A stretch of DNA of 64,000 nucleotides from Cellulophaga lytica DSM 7489 (GCF_000190595.1 NC_015167.1:2407501-2471500), one strand, 5' to 3'. Shown: positions 8,596 to 18,275, numbered from the stretch's first letter. Made by a program: numbers and translations. Notes: generated from the sequence alone by a model not told the origin.

Positions 8596-10101
8596 TTAAT
8601 TTCCGTTCCAAGAGTTACTTCCATCAGCAGTTCCTTCTTGGGAACCATTAGATTCACCTCCAAAAGTATATAATTGATCTCCTGTGATTTCTAATTCTGT
8701 TCCAGGCACAGGAAACTGTAGAGGAGTTCCAGTTTGTAATAAATCGTGTCTTCTCATAAACATCCATTGAGTACCTATTGTGCTACCTAAGTCTAGTTCT
8801 ATAGAATATTCATAAAACAATGCTTTTTCAATTTCTTCAGGTGTACCTCCAGTTGTTATGCCACCTTTAGTAAATCTTACAGAATTGTCTAGTATAGTTT
8901 TAGCGGCACCTGCACCAGATGCATATAATGTTGCTTCTGCTTTTATGTAGTCTAGTTCTTCTGTGTGAAATATGTCTGTAGATAAACCAGGATCTGTTCC
9001 TCTATCATTGTTAGTGAAATACCTACGATGTCTGTAGTTTGTAAATAATTCTCTACCTCTAGACTCTCTTAAGAAGCCAAACGCAGTAACATATTCAAAA
9101 TATTCATCTAATCTTGGGTCAGAAGAATTTGCAGGTTCAGGTGTTACTGAAGCATCTGTTGGATAATCTTTAGGATATGTTTCATCAAATAATGAAGCAA
9201 TTTTAATATCAGTAGGCAAATAACCAGCACCATCACTTAAAGTATAAGTAGACCAGTCTTGCATATTGTTAAAAAATTGATAACCGCCATCTGTAGGAGG
9301 GTTAAAATCCTCTGTAATCCCTTTGTTAACATATGTAAGTACTTTGTTATAATCCGTTGTACTAGCTTCTGCTTTAGTTCTAGGTAAGTTAATTAATATT
9401 TTAGCAGCAAAAGAATTTGCTAGCTTAATAAAAGTAGCATTGTCAATAGTATATGCATTGTGTATTTTTAACGATATACTAGAATCGCTTTGAGCTAAAG
9501 AGATAGCAGTATCTAGATTCTGAATGGCAACATCATTAAGTTCTTTGTAAGTCTTAAACTCTAAAGCGGCTAAATCTGTATCAGGATTTACTATATATGC
9601 TTTATCAAAAAGTAAAGATATGTAGCCTTGACATAAGCCTTTAACAAAGTATGCTGTTGCTAACATTTCTTGAGTTTTATCTACATCATCAACAATCATA
9701 GTATTTCCTTTAAACTCAATTAAGTCAATAACTGTGTTAGCGCTATATATGTAATTGTTTAAAGAAGACCAGTTAGACCCTACGTGTGAGCCTAAATCAG
9801 CATTTGTACTACTGTTGTTTATTTGTACTCTAGGTTGATCTGCAAAATTCCAAAAACTTAAATAAGCATTAGTCGTTGTTGTTTGATCAGCCATTAAATT
9901 CATATAAATACCTGTAAACCCTATTAAATGTGTAAAGGCATTTGTTGTAGAACCGTCTAGCAAACTTTTAACGTCGTCTGCACTTGCTAGTGCTTGAACT
10001 AGATCTGGTTGGTTCGTGTTTTCTACATCTAAATCTTCACAGCTGGTAAAAATTGCGCTGGAAATGATGCATAACGTTATTTTGTATATTAATCTTTTCA
10101 T
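8596..10101 (-). CDS. SusD/RagB-type outer-membrane lipoprotein
   Basis: 501-residue partner of the SusC receptor at 10113-13214, 11 bases downstream of it. The signal peptide ends in lipobox FTSC (Cys21), followed by EDLDVENTNQPD, the usual N-terminal start of mature SusD proteins. Helical SusD features follow: ATAYFVKGLCQGYISLLFDKAY near the first TPR, KLANSFAAKILINLPR in the middle, and a C-terminal stretch with IEKALFYEYSIELDLGSTIG, QWMFMRRHDLLQTGTPLQFPVPG. It is a different SusD branch from the one at 3177, so the two systems probably bind different ligands. The C-terminal tail is Gly/Ser/Asn-rich. Substrate unknown. Confidence 0.92.
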   Translation of the reverse strand: MKRLIYKITLCIISSAIFTSCEDLDVENTNQPDLVQALASADDVKSLLDGSTTNAFTHLIGFTGIYMNLMADQTTTTNAYLSFWNFADQPRVQINNSSTNADLGSHVGSNWSSLNNYIYSANTVIDLIEFKGNTMIVDDVDKTQEMLATAYFVKGLCQGYISLLFDKAYIVNPDTDLAALEFKTYKELNDVAIQNLDTAISLAQSDSSISLKIHNAYTIDNATFIKLANSFAAKILINLPRTKAEASTTDYNKVLTYVNKGITEDFNPPTDGGYQFFNNMQDWSTYTLSDGAGYLPTDIKIASLFDETYPKDYPTDASVTPEPANSSDPRLDEYFEYVTAFGFLRESRGRELFTNYRHRRYFTNNDRGTDPGLSTDIFHTEELDYIKAEATLYASGAGAAKTILDNSVRFTKGGITTGGTPEEIEKALFYEYSIELDLGSTIGTQWMFMRRHDLLQTGTPLQFPVPGTELEITGDQLYTFGGESNGSQEGTADGSNSWNGN

Positions 10102-10112
10102 TTTTCTCTTTT

Positions 10113-13100
10113 TTAAAATTTAATCATAAATGTGAAAGAATAATTTCTGAAGTTAGGATAAGCAAATTCATCTAATCTAAAGTTAGTTGGGTTTTGACCT
10201 ATTGCAACCTCAGGATCCCATCCTGTATAGTTTGTCCATGTAAATAAGTTTCTACCACTTATTCCGAATTTAATACTATCAATGAAATCAATATTCATTT
10301 GTTCGCCTGTTAGAGTATAGTCTAATGATATTTCTCTAATTTTTACGAAAGAACCGTCCTCTACAAAGTGATCAGTTGGATCTGATTTGTTGTATATATT
10401 TTGAGCGTAATTTTGGTTTTTGCCAGCAGCTCCAAATGTTTGTAAGTCAATATGTCTCTCGTTAAAGTATAAAAGTTGCTTAGTGTAGTTGTATATATCA
10501 CCACCTTGTTGCCAATCTGTTAATACATATAATCCTAAGTTTTTATATTTAAAAGAAGATGAAAAACCTACATTGAAATCAGGGTTGGTGTCACCTATTT
10601 TTGATATTAAATCTGAATTTGAAGCTTCATCGTATAATTTTACAGGAGCTTCGTCTGCTGTACCAATTGCACTTGTTAAAACAACAAAGCCATCACTGTT
10701 TACAGAGTAATCACTTACAGTTCCTCCTTGCGTACCATTTAATACTGCTCCAGAATTATCTGTTATTAGTTGATCTGTAGATTTTGCAAAAGTTTGTCCA
10801 AACATAGTACCGTATGGTAAATTTTCTTCAACTCTAAAAATGTCAATTGCAGAGTTAGTATTTCTCGTAAATGGAGCAATACCATTTAGGTCAGTTATCT
10901 CTTGTGTTCCCTTGTCAAAATTAACTTGGAAATCCCATGAGAAATTTTTGTTCTTAATGATATTACCAGATAAAGACATTTCTATGTATTTGCTAGAAAT
11001 TTCACCAATATTTTGCCATTGAGTAGAGAAACCTGCAACACCAGATAATGGTACCTGAATCATTGCATCAATAGTTTTTGTGTCTGCATAACTGGTAGAG
11101 AAAGAAAATCTGTCTAAGAAATCAATATCCAAACCTACCTCTAATTCTCTAGTTTCTGAAGGTTTTAAAAATGTATTACCTAAAGCACCAGGTACTATTG
11201 AGTTTGCATTAACAGTAAATGTTTCGTATTGAGCATTAAATGCAGGAGGTCTTTGACCAGCAGTACCATAAGCAGCTCTTAATTTGAATTCTTCTATTCC
11301 GTTAATGTCTAAATCTTGCGATAATCTATATGCTAATGATCCTCTGTAGTACATTTTATTTCTTTCATCGCTACCAAACAAAGAAGATTGATCAAACCTA
11401 ACTAAACCATTAAGTATTAACTTGTCTTTATAATCCAAATCAACATTGACAAAATAGTTTTTAGCAATTTCTTTTTGGTAATAAGAAGAAACACTTCTAT
11501 TGTCAATTGGAGTATTTTGTATTGTTTCAACACCTTGAGCTGCTATAAAATCGTAACCAGAAGTGTTTAAACTTTTAAATTGTCTGTTTTCAAACAAGTA
11601 TTTTAAACTCGCTGCAAAATTCAAATCAGGAGAAAGTTCTGTAAAATAATTTAATTGCATTGACGAAACTAAAGTACTTGTTTTACTTTCGTTTAAAGTT
11701 ATGCTACCATTGTTAAGTGTAGGACTTGGTGTAGGCGTAATAAATCCTGATTTTACTATTCCCTTGTATGAGTATATGGTTTGATCTAAACTTTGTTGTG
11801 CAGAAAAGCTAAAATTATCTGTTATGTCATAATTCAAAGAAGCTCCTAATAACATTCTTTGTCTATCAAACCCATCTCTTCTATTTTGTAACACATAAAG
11901 AGGGTTTTGGAAATTAGAACCTTGTACTTCATAACCACTAGGTACGTTAGAGTATTCGCCATCTGCTGTTTTTTCTTGTAAGTCAATAAAAGGCTCTACA
12001 ACCAGGCCACTATAAAATACATTGGCACCTTGTCCTTGTTCAGTTACATTAATACCTTTTGTTTGTGCTAATGATCCGTTAAATTTAACAGTAACCTTAT
12101 CAGAGGCTTTAACATCAAAGTTAGCTCTAAAGTTATTTCTTTTGTATGGGTCTAAACCTTCTATAATACCCTTTGTCTCATTTCTTTGGGCAGATAAAAA
12201 ATAGTTAATATCATTTTTAGATCCACCAATCGAAACAGTATTGGTTTCAAAAGGTTGGTTAGTAAAAATATTATCAACATTGTTTATGTTGTTAGTTAGG
12301 TATGGGTTGTCAAAAACCGCATCATCATCTAGCACTCTGTTTCCAGTAGATAAATCAAAACCGAAGTTGCTAGTGTCTGGAGTTGACGGGTCATTATCCC
12401 AATCACCCATTCTAACTCCTTGTGAGTCATTTTTATATGGGTGTACAGATGATAAATCGTAATCATTAGCAATTTCAGAGAAGCCATACTCTGTTTTAAC
12501 AGTTACTTGCATTTTTCCACGCCCTTTTTTAGTGATGATTTGAATAACACCATTACCAGCTAATGAACCATAAAGAGAAGATGCGGCAGCACCTTTAATA
12601 ACCTCCATAGATTCGATGTTTTCAACAGCTATATCTTTAAGAGATCCATCAGTAATAATTCCATCTACTATAATTAAAGGTGATTGTGACCCAGATATAG
12701 ATGTAGAACCTCTTAATCTTATTGAAGCATCAGAAGAAGGGTTTCCAGATGGACTAACGATTCTTACACCAGCAACCTTACCTCTTAGGGCATTTGCAGG
12801 ATCAGCCGCAGGAACATTTTGTAAACTCTCTTCGCTTACCTTACTTAGCGCAAAACCCAGTTTTTTAGTTGATGTACCTCTGGCAACACCAGTAACAACA
12901 ATTTCATCTAACGCTTCTGCATCTTCTTCCATTTGAACGTTAATGACGTTGTTTGTCCCAATAGCTCTGGTGGTTTCTTTTTGTCCAATGTAGGTGTAGA
13001 TTAAAACCTGACCAACATTACCCGCTATAGTATACTCGCCATCAAATCCAGTTTGAGTTCCTATTTTAGTTCCTTTAACAAGGATGTTAACTCCTGGTAG

Positions 13101-13214
13101 AGGTAAACCATCTTGATCGGTTACTGTACCAGAAATCGTTTTTTGTTGTGCAAATGATAAGTGCACAATAAACGCTAATAATAGCGTTAAGATTCCTCTT
13201 TTTTTTGTCTTCAT
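10113..13214 (-). CDS. SusC/RagA-type TonB-dependent receptor
   Basis: Complete 1033-residue receptor. Signal peptide (FIVHLSFAQQ), carboxypeptidase-regulatory-like domain (GTVTDQDGLPLPGVNILVKG), linker (EIVVTGVARGTSTKKLGF), plug (GKVAGVRIVSPSGNP, PLIIVDGIITDG, SLYGSLAGNGVIQIITKKGRG), and a barrel ending YSFTFMIKF. A TTG-initiated extension to 13244 exists but adds a charged leader ahead of the signal peptide, so the ATG at 13214 is preferred. It is first in a three-gene unit with the susD at 8596-10101 and the small lipoprotein at 8104-8535. Its N-terminal DNA is similar to the other two receptors but more diverged. Confidence 0.94.
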   Translation of the reverse strand: MKTKKRGILTLLLAFIVHLSFAQQKTISGTVTDQDGLPLPGVNILVKGTKIGTQTGFDGEYTIAGNVGQVLIYTYIGQKETTRAIGTNNVINVQMEEDAEALDEIVVTGVARGTSTKKLGFALSKVSEESLQNVPAADPANALRGKVAGVRIVSPSGNPSSDASIRLRGSTSISGSQSPLIIVDGIITDGSLKDIAVENIESMEVIKGAAASSLYGSLAGNGVIQIITKKGRGKMQVTVKTEYGFSEIANDYDLSSVHPYKNDSQGVRMGDWDNDPSTPDTSNFGFDLSTGNRVLDDDAVFDNPYLTNNINNVDNIFTNQPFETNTVSIGGSKNDINYFLSAQRNETKGIIEGLDPYKRNNFRANFDVKASDKVTVKFNGSLAQTKGINVTEQGQGANVFYSGLVVEPFIDLQEKTADGEYSNVPSGYEVQGSNFQNPLYVLQNRRDGFDRQRMLLGASLNYDITDNFSFSAQQSLDQTIYSYKGIVKSGFITPTPSPTLNNGSITLNESKTSTLVSSMQLNYFTELSPDLNFAASLKYLFENRQFKSLNTSGYDFIAAQGVETIQNTPIDNRSVSSYYQKEIAKNYFVNVDLDYKDKLILNGLVRFDQSSLFGSDERNKMYYRGSLAYRLSQDLDINGIEEFKLRAAYGTAGQRPPAFNAQYETFTVNANSIVPGALGNTFLKPSETRELEVGLDIDFLDRFSFSTSYADTKTIDAMIQVPLSGVAGFSTQWQNIGEISSKYIEMSLSGNIIKNKNFSWDFQVNFDKGTQEITDLNGIAPFTRNTNSAIDIFRVEENLPYGTMFGQTFAKSTDQLITDNSGAVLNGTQGGTVSDYSVNSDGFVVLTSAIGTADEAPVKLYDEASNSDLISKIGDTNPDFNVGFSSSFKYKNLGLYVLTDWQQGGDIYNYTKQLLYFNERHIDLQTFGAAGKNQNYAQNIYNKSDPTDHFVEDGSFVKIREISLDYTLTGEQMNIDFIDSIKFGISGRNLFTWTNYTGWDPEVAIGQNPTNFRLDEFAYPNFRNYSFTFMIKF

Positions 13215-13270
13215 TTTTATGAGTTTTGAATTAGTCGATTTCAAAAATCTTAAATTAATGTTAATTAAAA
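13215..13270 (-). promoter_or_regulatory. Conserved susC leader/promoter block, copy 3
   Basis: Third copy of the leader found before the receptors at 2711 and 7843. Minus strand: TTAATTAACATTAATTT, then GATTTTTG, then AAATCGACTAATTC, then the receptor ATG. The order and spacing match the other copies although the coding sequences downstream diverge. The rest of the gap to rpsL (13271-13453) is AT-rich with no gene seen. Confidence 0.5.
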
Positions 13271-13453
13271 AAATATAATTAGCTTTTTTTTAACATTCAA
13301 GCTTAATTTGAGAATTAACAAATGTTAAATAATAGTTAGCAATTGATACTTTGTTTTGCTTTTGTTGATGATATTTGAAGTTGTTTTTTTGTAAATGAAT
13401 TTGATTTTGTCTAGAGTGTTTCTTGAAAAAAAATAAAATTAATGTGTAACTAT

Positions 13454-13483
13454 TTGAATTTTAATAAATAATTACTACATTTG
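13454..13483 (+). promoter_or_regulatory. Promoter of the rpsL ribosomal protein operon
   Basis: TTG (13454-13456) and TACATTTG (13476-13483) are separated by 19 bases, an exact match to the flavobacterial -33 TTG / -7 TAnnTTTG promoter. The start of transcription should fall near 13490, leaving a leader of about 40 bases before rpsL. This is the only strong promoter seen for the long ribosomal cluster. Confidence 0.8.
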
Positions 13484-13529
13484 CCGCCCTTAAAAGAAGG
13501 GAAAAAATTTATATACATATAAATATAGT

Positions 13530-13904
13530 ATGCCAACAATTTCACAATTAGTACGAAAAGGAAGGGTCTCAATTACTAAGAAGAGTAAATCGGCTGCTTT
13601 GGATTCGTGTCCTCAAAGAAGAGGGGTTTGTACGCGTGTTTACACAACTACTCCAAAGAAACCAAACTCTGCAATGCGTAAAGTTGCAAGGGTTAGGTTA
13701 ACAAATGGAAAAGAAGTAAATGCTTACATCCCGGGTGAGGGTCACAATTTACAAGAGCACTCGATAGTATTAGTAAGAGGCGGAAGAGTAAAAGATTTAC
13801 CAGGTGTTAGATATCACATCGTTAGAGGTGCTTTGGATACAGCAGGTGTTGCTGGAAGAACTCAGCGTAGGTCTAAGTATGGAGCTAAACGCCCTAAGAA
13901 GTAA
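13530..13904 (+). CDS. rpsL: 30S ribosomal protein S12
   Basis: 124 residues, full length. Sits at the decoding centre of the 30S subunit. The two loops that contact the A site are intact: [11 protein letters not shown] with Lys43 and [13 protein letters not shown] with Lys88, so no streptomycin-resistance substitution is present. First gene of the cluster, behind a good promoter, and followed 26 bases later by rpsG. Confidence 0.99.
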   Translation: MPTISQLVRKGRVSITKKSKSAALDSCPQRRGVCTRVYTTTPKKPNSAMRKVARVRLTNGKEVNAYIPGEGHNLQEHSIVLVRGGRVKDLPGVRYHIVRGALDTAGVAGRTQRRSKYGAKRPKK

Positions 13905-13930
13905 TTAACTAACACTTTTAAAGAGAAGAA

Positions 13931-14407
13931 ATGAGAAAAAAACAGGCGAAAAAAAGGCCTCTTTTACCGGATCCAAAATTTAATGATCAATTAGTGACGC
14001 GTTTCGTTAATATGATGATGTGGGATGGTAAAAAATCTGTAGCCTTTAAGGTGTTCTATGATGCAATTGCAATTGTAGATGAAAAAAATACTGACGAGGA
14101 AAAGTCGGCTTTGGAATTATGGAAGGAAGCGTTATCTAATGTTATGCCTCACGTAGAAGTGCGTAGTCGTAGAGTTGGTGGTGCTACATTTCAAATACCA
14201 ATGCAGATTAGACCAGATCGTAAAATATCTACAGCTATGAAGTGGTTGATTAGTTATTCTCGTAAGAGAAATGAAAAATCAATGGCTCAGAAGTTAGCTG
14301 CTGAAATCTTAGCTGCTGCTAAAGAGGAAGGCGCTGCTGTTAAAAAGAGAGTAGATACTCATAAGATGGCTGAAGCAAACAAAGCATTCTCACATTTTAG
14401 ATTCTAA
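13931..14407 (+). CDS. rpsG: 30S ribosomal protein S7
   Basis: 158 residues, family length. Primary 16S rRNA binder that organises the 30S head and lines the E site. The conserved segment [16 protein letters not shown] (about residues 76-92) is present, and the N-terminus [16 protein letters not shown] is basic as usual. In the str operon of other bacteria S7 can repress translation of its operon. No such site is obvious in the 26-base gap upstream. Confidence 0.99.
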   Translation: MRKKQAKKRPLLPDPKFNDQLVTRFVNMMMWDGKKSVAFKVFYDAIAIVDEKNTDEEKSALELWKEALSNVMPHVEVRSRRVGGATFQIPMQIRPDRKISTAMKWLISYSRKRNEKSMAQKLAAEILAAAKEEGAAVKKRVDTHKMAEANKAFSHFRF

Positions 14408-14412
14408 TAGTA

Positions 14413-16545
14413 ATGGGAAGAGATTTAAGATATACAAGGAATATAGGTATTGCAGCTCATATTGATGCTGGTAAAACAACAACAACTGAACGTATTTTAT
14501 TTTATACGGGTGTTAGTCATAAAATAGGAGAAGTGCATGATGGTGCTGCTACTATGGACTGGATGGAGCAGGAGCAGGAAAGAGGTATTACAATTACTTC
14601 TGCTGCAACTACTTGTACTTGGCAGTTTCCAATGGAAAATGCAAAGCCATTGCCAGAGACTAAAGATTATCACTTTAATATTATTGATACTCCGGGCCAC
14701 GTAGATTTTACTGTTGAGGTAAATAGATCTTTACGTGTTTTAGATGGTTTGGTTTTCTTATTTAGTGCTGTTGATGGTGTTGAGCCTCAGTCAGAAACTA
14801 ACTGGAGATTAGCTGATAACTATAAGGTTCCGCGTATTGGTTTTGTTAATAAAATGGATCGTCAAGGTTCTAACTTCTTAAAGGTTTGTGGTCAGGTAAA
14901 AACAATGTTAGGTTCTAATGCGGTTCCTATTGTATTGCCAATTGGTGATGAGGCTGATTTTAGAGGTATTGTTGATTTAGCAAAGAATAGGGCTATTGTT
15001 TGGCATGATGAGAACTTTGGGGCAACTTTTGATGTTGTTGATATTCCTGAAGAGATGAAAGCTGAAGTGAAGCAGTATAGAGCTGCTTTAATAGAGGCTG
15101 TGGCTGAATATGATGAGGAGTTAATGGAGAAATTTTTTGAGGATGAAGATTCAATCTCAGAGGAGGAAGTTCATGCTGCTTTAAGAGCTGCTGTTATGGA
15201 TAGAGCAATTATTCCTATGGTTTGTGGTTCTTCATTTAAAAATAAAGGAGTACAGTTTTTATTAGATGCTGTATGTAGATATTTACCTTCTCCGGTGGAT
15301 AAGGATGATATTGTGGGTACGGATCCAGATACTGGTGAATCTGTTACGCGTAAGCCGGATGCTAAGGAGCCATTTGCTGCATTAGCGTTTAAAATTGCTA
15401 CAGATCCTTTTGTTGGTCGTTTAGCCTTTTTTAGAGCTTATTCTGGTCGTTTAGATGCAGGTTCTTATATTTTAAATAATAGATCTGGAAAAAAAGAACG
15501 TATTTCTCGTATTTACCAAATGCACTCAAATAAGCAAAATGCTATTGATTATATCGAAGCAGGAGATATTGGTGCGGCTGTAGGATTTAAGGATATTAAG
15601 ACTGGTGATACTATGTCTGATGAAAAAAATCCTATTGTATTGGAAAGTATGGATTTCCCAGATCCAGTAATTGGTATAGCTGTTGAGCCTAAGACTAAAG
15701 CTGATGTTGATAAGTTAGGTATGGCTTTAGGAAAGCTTGCAGAAGAAGATCCAACATTTACAGTAAGAACGGATGAGGCTTCTGGTCAAACAATTATATC
15801 TGGTATGGGTGAGCTTCACTTAGATATTATTGTTGATCGTTTAAAGCGTGAATTTAAAGTTGAGGTTAATCAAGGTGAGCCTCAGGTAGAATATAAAGAA
15901 GCGTTAACAAAAACTGCTAACCATAGAGAGACGTATAAAAAGCAATCTGGTGGTCGTGGTAAGTTTGGTGATATTGTTTTTGAAATGGGTCCTGTGGATT
16001 CTGATTTCGAAGGTGAAGGTCTTCAGTTTGTTGATGAGATTAAAGGTGGTCGTATTCCAAAAGAATTTATACCTGCTGTGCAAAAAGGATTTGAAATCGC
16101 TATGAAGAATGGTCCTTTAGCTGGTTATGAAATGGATACTATGAGAATAGTTCTAAAAGATGGATCTTTCCACCCAGTGGATTCTGATGCATTATCTTTT
16201 GAGTTAGCTGCTAAAATGGGTTATAAAGCTGCTGGTAAAGCTGCTGGTGCTGTTATAATGGAGCCTATTATGAAAATGGAGGTGTTAACTCCAGAGGAAA
16301 ATATGGGTGATATTGTAGGTGACTTAAATAGAAGAAGAGGTGTAATTAGTAGTATGGATGATAGAGCTGGTTCTAAGGTTGTTAAAGCTGAAGTTCCATT
16401 ATCTGAAATGTTTGGTTATGTAACTTCATTAAGAACATTATCTTCTGGTAGAGCAACATCTACAATGGAATTTTCTCACTATGCAGAAACTCCATCTAAT
16501 ATATCTGAAGAAGTAATAAAAGCAGCAAAAGGAGCAACCGCTTAA
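14413..16545 (+). CDS. fusA: Translation elongation factor G
   Basis: 710 residues. GTPase that drives translocation of tRNA and mRNA on the ribosome and helps recycling. G1 motif [12 protein letters not shown] near residue 16, switch [11 protein letters not shown], and G4 NKMD are all intact. The C-terminal domains IV-V follow ([20 protein letters not shown]). It starts 5 bases after rpsG. No tuf gene follows it; rpsJ comes directly, which is a common Bacteroidota arrangement. Confidence 0.99.
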   Translation: MGRDLRYTRNIGIAAHIDAGKTTTTERILFYTGVSHKIGEVHDGAATMDWMEQEQERGITITSAATTCTWQFPMENAKPLPETKDYHFNIIDTPGHVDFTVEVNRSLRVLDGLVFLFSAVDGVEPQSETNWRLADNYKVPRIGFVNKMDRQGSNFLKVCGQVKTMLGSNAVPIVLPIGDEADFRGIVDLAKNRAIVWHDENFGATFDVVDIPEEMKAEVKQYRAALIEAVAEYDEELMEKFFEDEDSISEEEVHAALRAAVMDRAIIPMVCGSSFKNKGVQFLLDAVCRYLPSPVDKDDIVGTDPDTGESVTRKPDAKEPFAALAFKIATDPFVGRLAFFRAYSGRLDAGSYILNNRSGKKERISRIYQMHSNKQNAIDYIEAGDIGAAVGFKDIKTGDTMSDEKNPIVLESMDFPDPVIGIAVEPKTKADVDKLGMALGKLAEEDPTFTVRTDEASGQTIISGMGELHLDIIVDRLKREFKVEVNQGEPQVEYKEALTKTANHRETYKKQSGGRGKFGDIVFEMGPVDSDFEGEGLQFVDEIKGGRIPKEFIPAVQKGFEIAMKNGPLAGYEMDTMRIVLKDGSFHPVDSDALSFELAAKMGYKAAGKAAGAVIMEPIMKMEVLTPEENMGDIVGDLNRRRGVISSMDDRAGSKVVKAEVPLSEMFGYVTSLRTLSSGRATSTMEFSHYAETPSNISEEVIKAAKGATA

Positions 16546-16555
16546 ATTTAGTAAA

Positions 16556-16861
16556 ATGAGTCAAAAAATTAGAATAAAATTAAAATCTTACGATCACAAT
16601 TTAGTGGATAAGTCTGCTGAGAAAATTGTAAAGACGGTTAAGACTACTGGAGCGGTTATTACGGGTCCAATTCCGTTACCAACTCACAAGAAAATATTTA
16701 CGGTATTGCGTTCACCGCACGTAAACAAAAAATCTAGAGAGCAATTTCAGTTAAGTTCTTATAAAAGATTATTGGATATTTATAGTTCTTCTTCTAAAAC
16801 TATTGATGCTCTAATGAAGTTAGAGTTGCCAAGTGGTGTAGAGGTAGAGATTAAAGTTTAA
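16556..16861 (+). CDS. rpsJ: 30S ribosomal protein S10 (NusE)
   Basis: 101 residues. Component of the 30S head; as NusE it also pairs with NusB/NusG in antitermination. Family signature [28 protein letters not shown] is recognisable in its parts ([17 protein letters not shown]). It follows fusA by 10 bases and is separated from rplC by a 160-base gap with a terminator-like hairpin, so the S10 group may be regulated separately from rplC onward. Confidence 0.99.
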   Translation: MSQKIRIKLKSYDHNLVDKSAEKIVKTVKTTGAVITGPIPLPTHKKIFTVLRSPHVNKKSREQFQLSSYKRLLDIYSSSSKTIDALMKLELPSGVEVEIKV

Positions 16862-16871
16862 GTATCTATGT

Positions 16872-16970
16872 CTGCTTCTGGATGAAGTAGATGACATGTC
16901 CTGAGCGTTTCGCGATGGAAAGACGGAAAAAATAAATTCAGGGTTGAGTTATTTTTGACCCTGTTTTTTT
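16872..16970 (+). promoter_or_regulatory. Possible attenuator/structured leader between rpsJ and rplC
   Basis: In the 160-base rpsJ-rplC gap, CTGCTTC (16872-16878) can pair with GAAGTAG (16884-16890, one G-U). Further on, CAGGGT (16939-16944) pairs with ACCCTG (16958-16963) and is followed directly by seven T. The second element looks like a weak intrinsic terminator inside the operon, which suggests attenuation. L4, encoded two genes on, regulates the S10 operon in other bacteria, but a link here is only inference. Confidence 0.45.
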
Positions 16971-17021
16971 GTCAAAAAGTTAAGTAGTAAACAAGTAATT
17001 AATAATTAATAATTAATAAAT

Positions 17022-17639
17022 ATGTCTGGGTTAATTGGAAGAAAGATTGGCATGACCAGCATCTTTGATGAAAATGGAAAAAATATTCCATGTACAGTAA
17101 TCGAAGCTGGACCATGTGTTGTTACCCAAGTCAGAACCGAAGAGGTTGACGGGTATAATGCCCTTCAGCTTGGTTTCGATGACAAGGCAGAAAAGCGTGC
17201 TAATAAGGCTCAAATGGGTCATTTTAAAAAGGCAGGTACTTCTCCTAAGAAAAAAGTCGTTGAATTCCAAGATTTTGAAGGTGAGTACAAATTAGGTGAC
17301 ACTGTAGGTGTTGATCAATTTGTAGAAGGTGAATTTGTAGATGTAGTTGGTACATCTAAAGGTAAAGGTTTTCAAGGTGTTGTTAAAAGACATGGCTTTG
17401 GAGGTGTTGGTCAGGCTACGCATGGTCAGCATAACAGATTAAGAGCTCCTGGTTCTATTGGTGCTGCTTCTTATCCTGCAAGAGTATTTAAGGGTATGAA
17501 GATGGCAGGTAGAATGGGTGGTGAAAGAGTCACTGTTCAAAACCTTAGAGTTTATAAAGTAGTTCCAGAAAAAAATCTTTTAGTAGTAAAAGGTTGTGTT
17601 CCTGGTCATAAAAACGCTTACGTAACTATTCAGAAGTAA
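17022..17639 (+). CDS. rplC: 50S ribosomal protein L3
   Basis: 205 residues. Early-assembly 23S rRNA binder whose central loop reaches toward the peptidyl transferase centre. Conserved [12 protein letters not shown] at the N-terminus and [33 protein letters not shown] later. The glutamine that PrmB methylates in E. coli (GSIGQ) is alanine here (GSIGAAS). Its stop overlaps the rplD start by one base, indicating translational coupling. The upstream gap holds a possible attenuator. Confidence 0.99.
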   Translation: MSGLIGRKIGMTSIFDENGKNIPCTVIEAGPCVVTQVRTEEVDGYNALQLGFDDKAEKRANKAQMGHFKKAGTSPKKKVVEFQDFEGEYKLGDTVGVDQFVEGEFVDVVGTSKGKGFQGVVKRHGFGGVGQATHGQHNRLRAPGSIGAASYPARVFKGMKMAGRMGGERVTVQNLRVYKVVPEKNLLVVKGCVPGHKNAYVTIQK

Positions 17640-18268
17640 TGAAAGTAGCAGTTTTAGATAGTAAAGGAAAAGATACGGGTAGAAAGGTAGACCTTTCTGA
17701 TTCGGTATTCGCAATAGAGCCTAATAAGCATGCTGTATATTTAGATGTTAAGCAGTATTTAGCGCATCAGAGGCAAGGAAACCACAAGTCAAAGGAAAGA
17801 GCTGAGATTGCTGGTAGTACAAGAAAAATAAAGAAGCAAAAGGGAACAGGTACTGCTCGTGCGGGTAGTATTAAGTCTCCAGTTTTTAGAGGTGGTGGTC
17901 GTATTTTTGGTCCTCGCCCTAAAGATTACAAGCAGAAATTAAATAAAAACGTTAAGCGTTTAGCGAGAAAATCTGCTTTTAGTATTAAACAAAATGAGAA
18001 CGCAATTTTAGTAGTTGAAGACTTTAATTTTGATGCTCCAAAAACGAAAGAATTTACACAAGTTCTTAAGTCTTTAGGTATTGAAAATAAAAAATCTTTA
18101 ATTGTGTTGGGTGATTCAAATAATAATGTATATTTGTCATCGCGCAATTTAAAGCGTTCCGAAGTTGTAATTAACTCAGAATTAAGCACTTACAAAATAC
18201 TTAATGCTTCAAGTGTAGTGTTATGTGAGAGTGCATTAGAGGGAATTGTATCGAACTTAAACAAATAG
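17639..18268 (+). CDS. rplD: 50S ribosomal protein L4
   Basis: 209 residues. Its long loop (GTGTARAGS...[14 protein letters not shown], about residues 64-98) lines the polypeptide exit tunnel near the macrolide site, with no obvious resistance change. The ATG overlaps the rplC stop (TAATG). In E. coli L4 also represses the S10 operon. Whether it does so here is unknown, though a candidate leader lies before rplC. Confidence 0.99.
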   Translation: MKVAVLDSKGKDTGRKVDLSDSVFAIEPNKHAVYLDVKQYLAHQRQGNHKSKERAEIAGSTRKIKKQKGTGTARAGSIKSPVFRGGGRIFGPRPKDYKQKLNKNVKRLARKSAFSIKQNENAILVVEDFNFDAPKTKEFTQVLKSLGIENKKSLIVLGDSNNNVYLSSRNLKRSEVVINSELSTYKILNASSVVLCESALEGIVSNLNK

Positions 18269-18275
18269 AAAAGCA

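Noticed and set aside
12616-12936. 106-codon plus-strand frame inside the susC gene
   Set aside because: Antisense shadow of the conserved plug coding region; no promoter or protein features of its own. Similar antisense frames throughout the window were rejected for the same reason.
1-13214. Polysaccharide utilisation locus with enzymes
   Set aside because: Only importer genes and a small lipoprotein are visible; no CAZyme, sulfatase or hybrid two-component gene can be supported in the window.
16867-16884. Five-codon reading frame ATG TCT GCT TCT GGA TGA after rpsJ as a leader peptide
   Set aside because: Too short and without features of an attenuation leader peptide; likely chance.
16998-17020. 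TAATTAATAATTAATAAT-type direct repeats before rplC
   Set aside because: Simple AT-rich sequence common in leaders of this genome; no evidence of a binding site.
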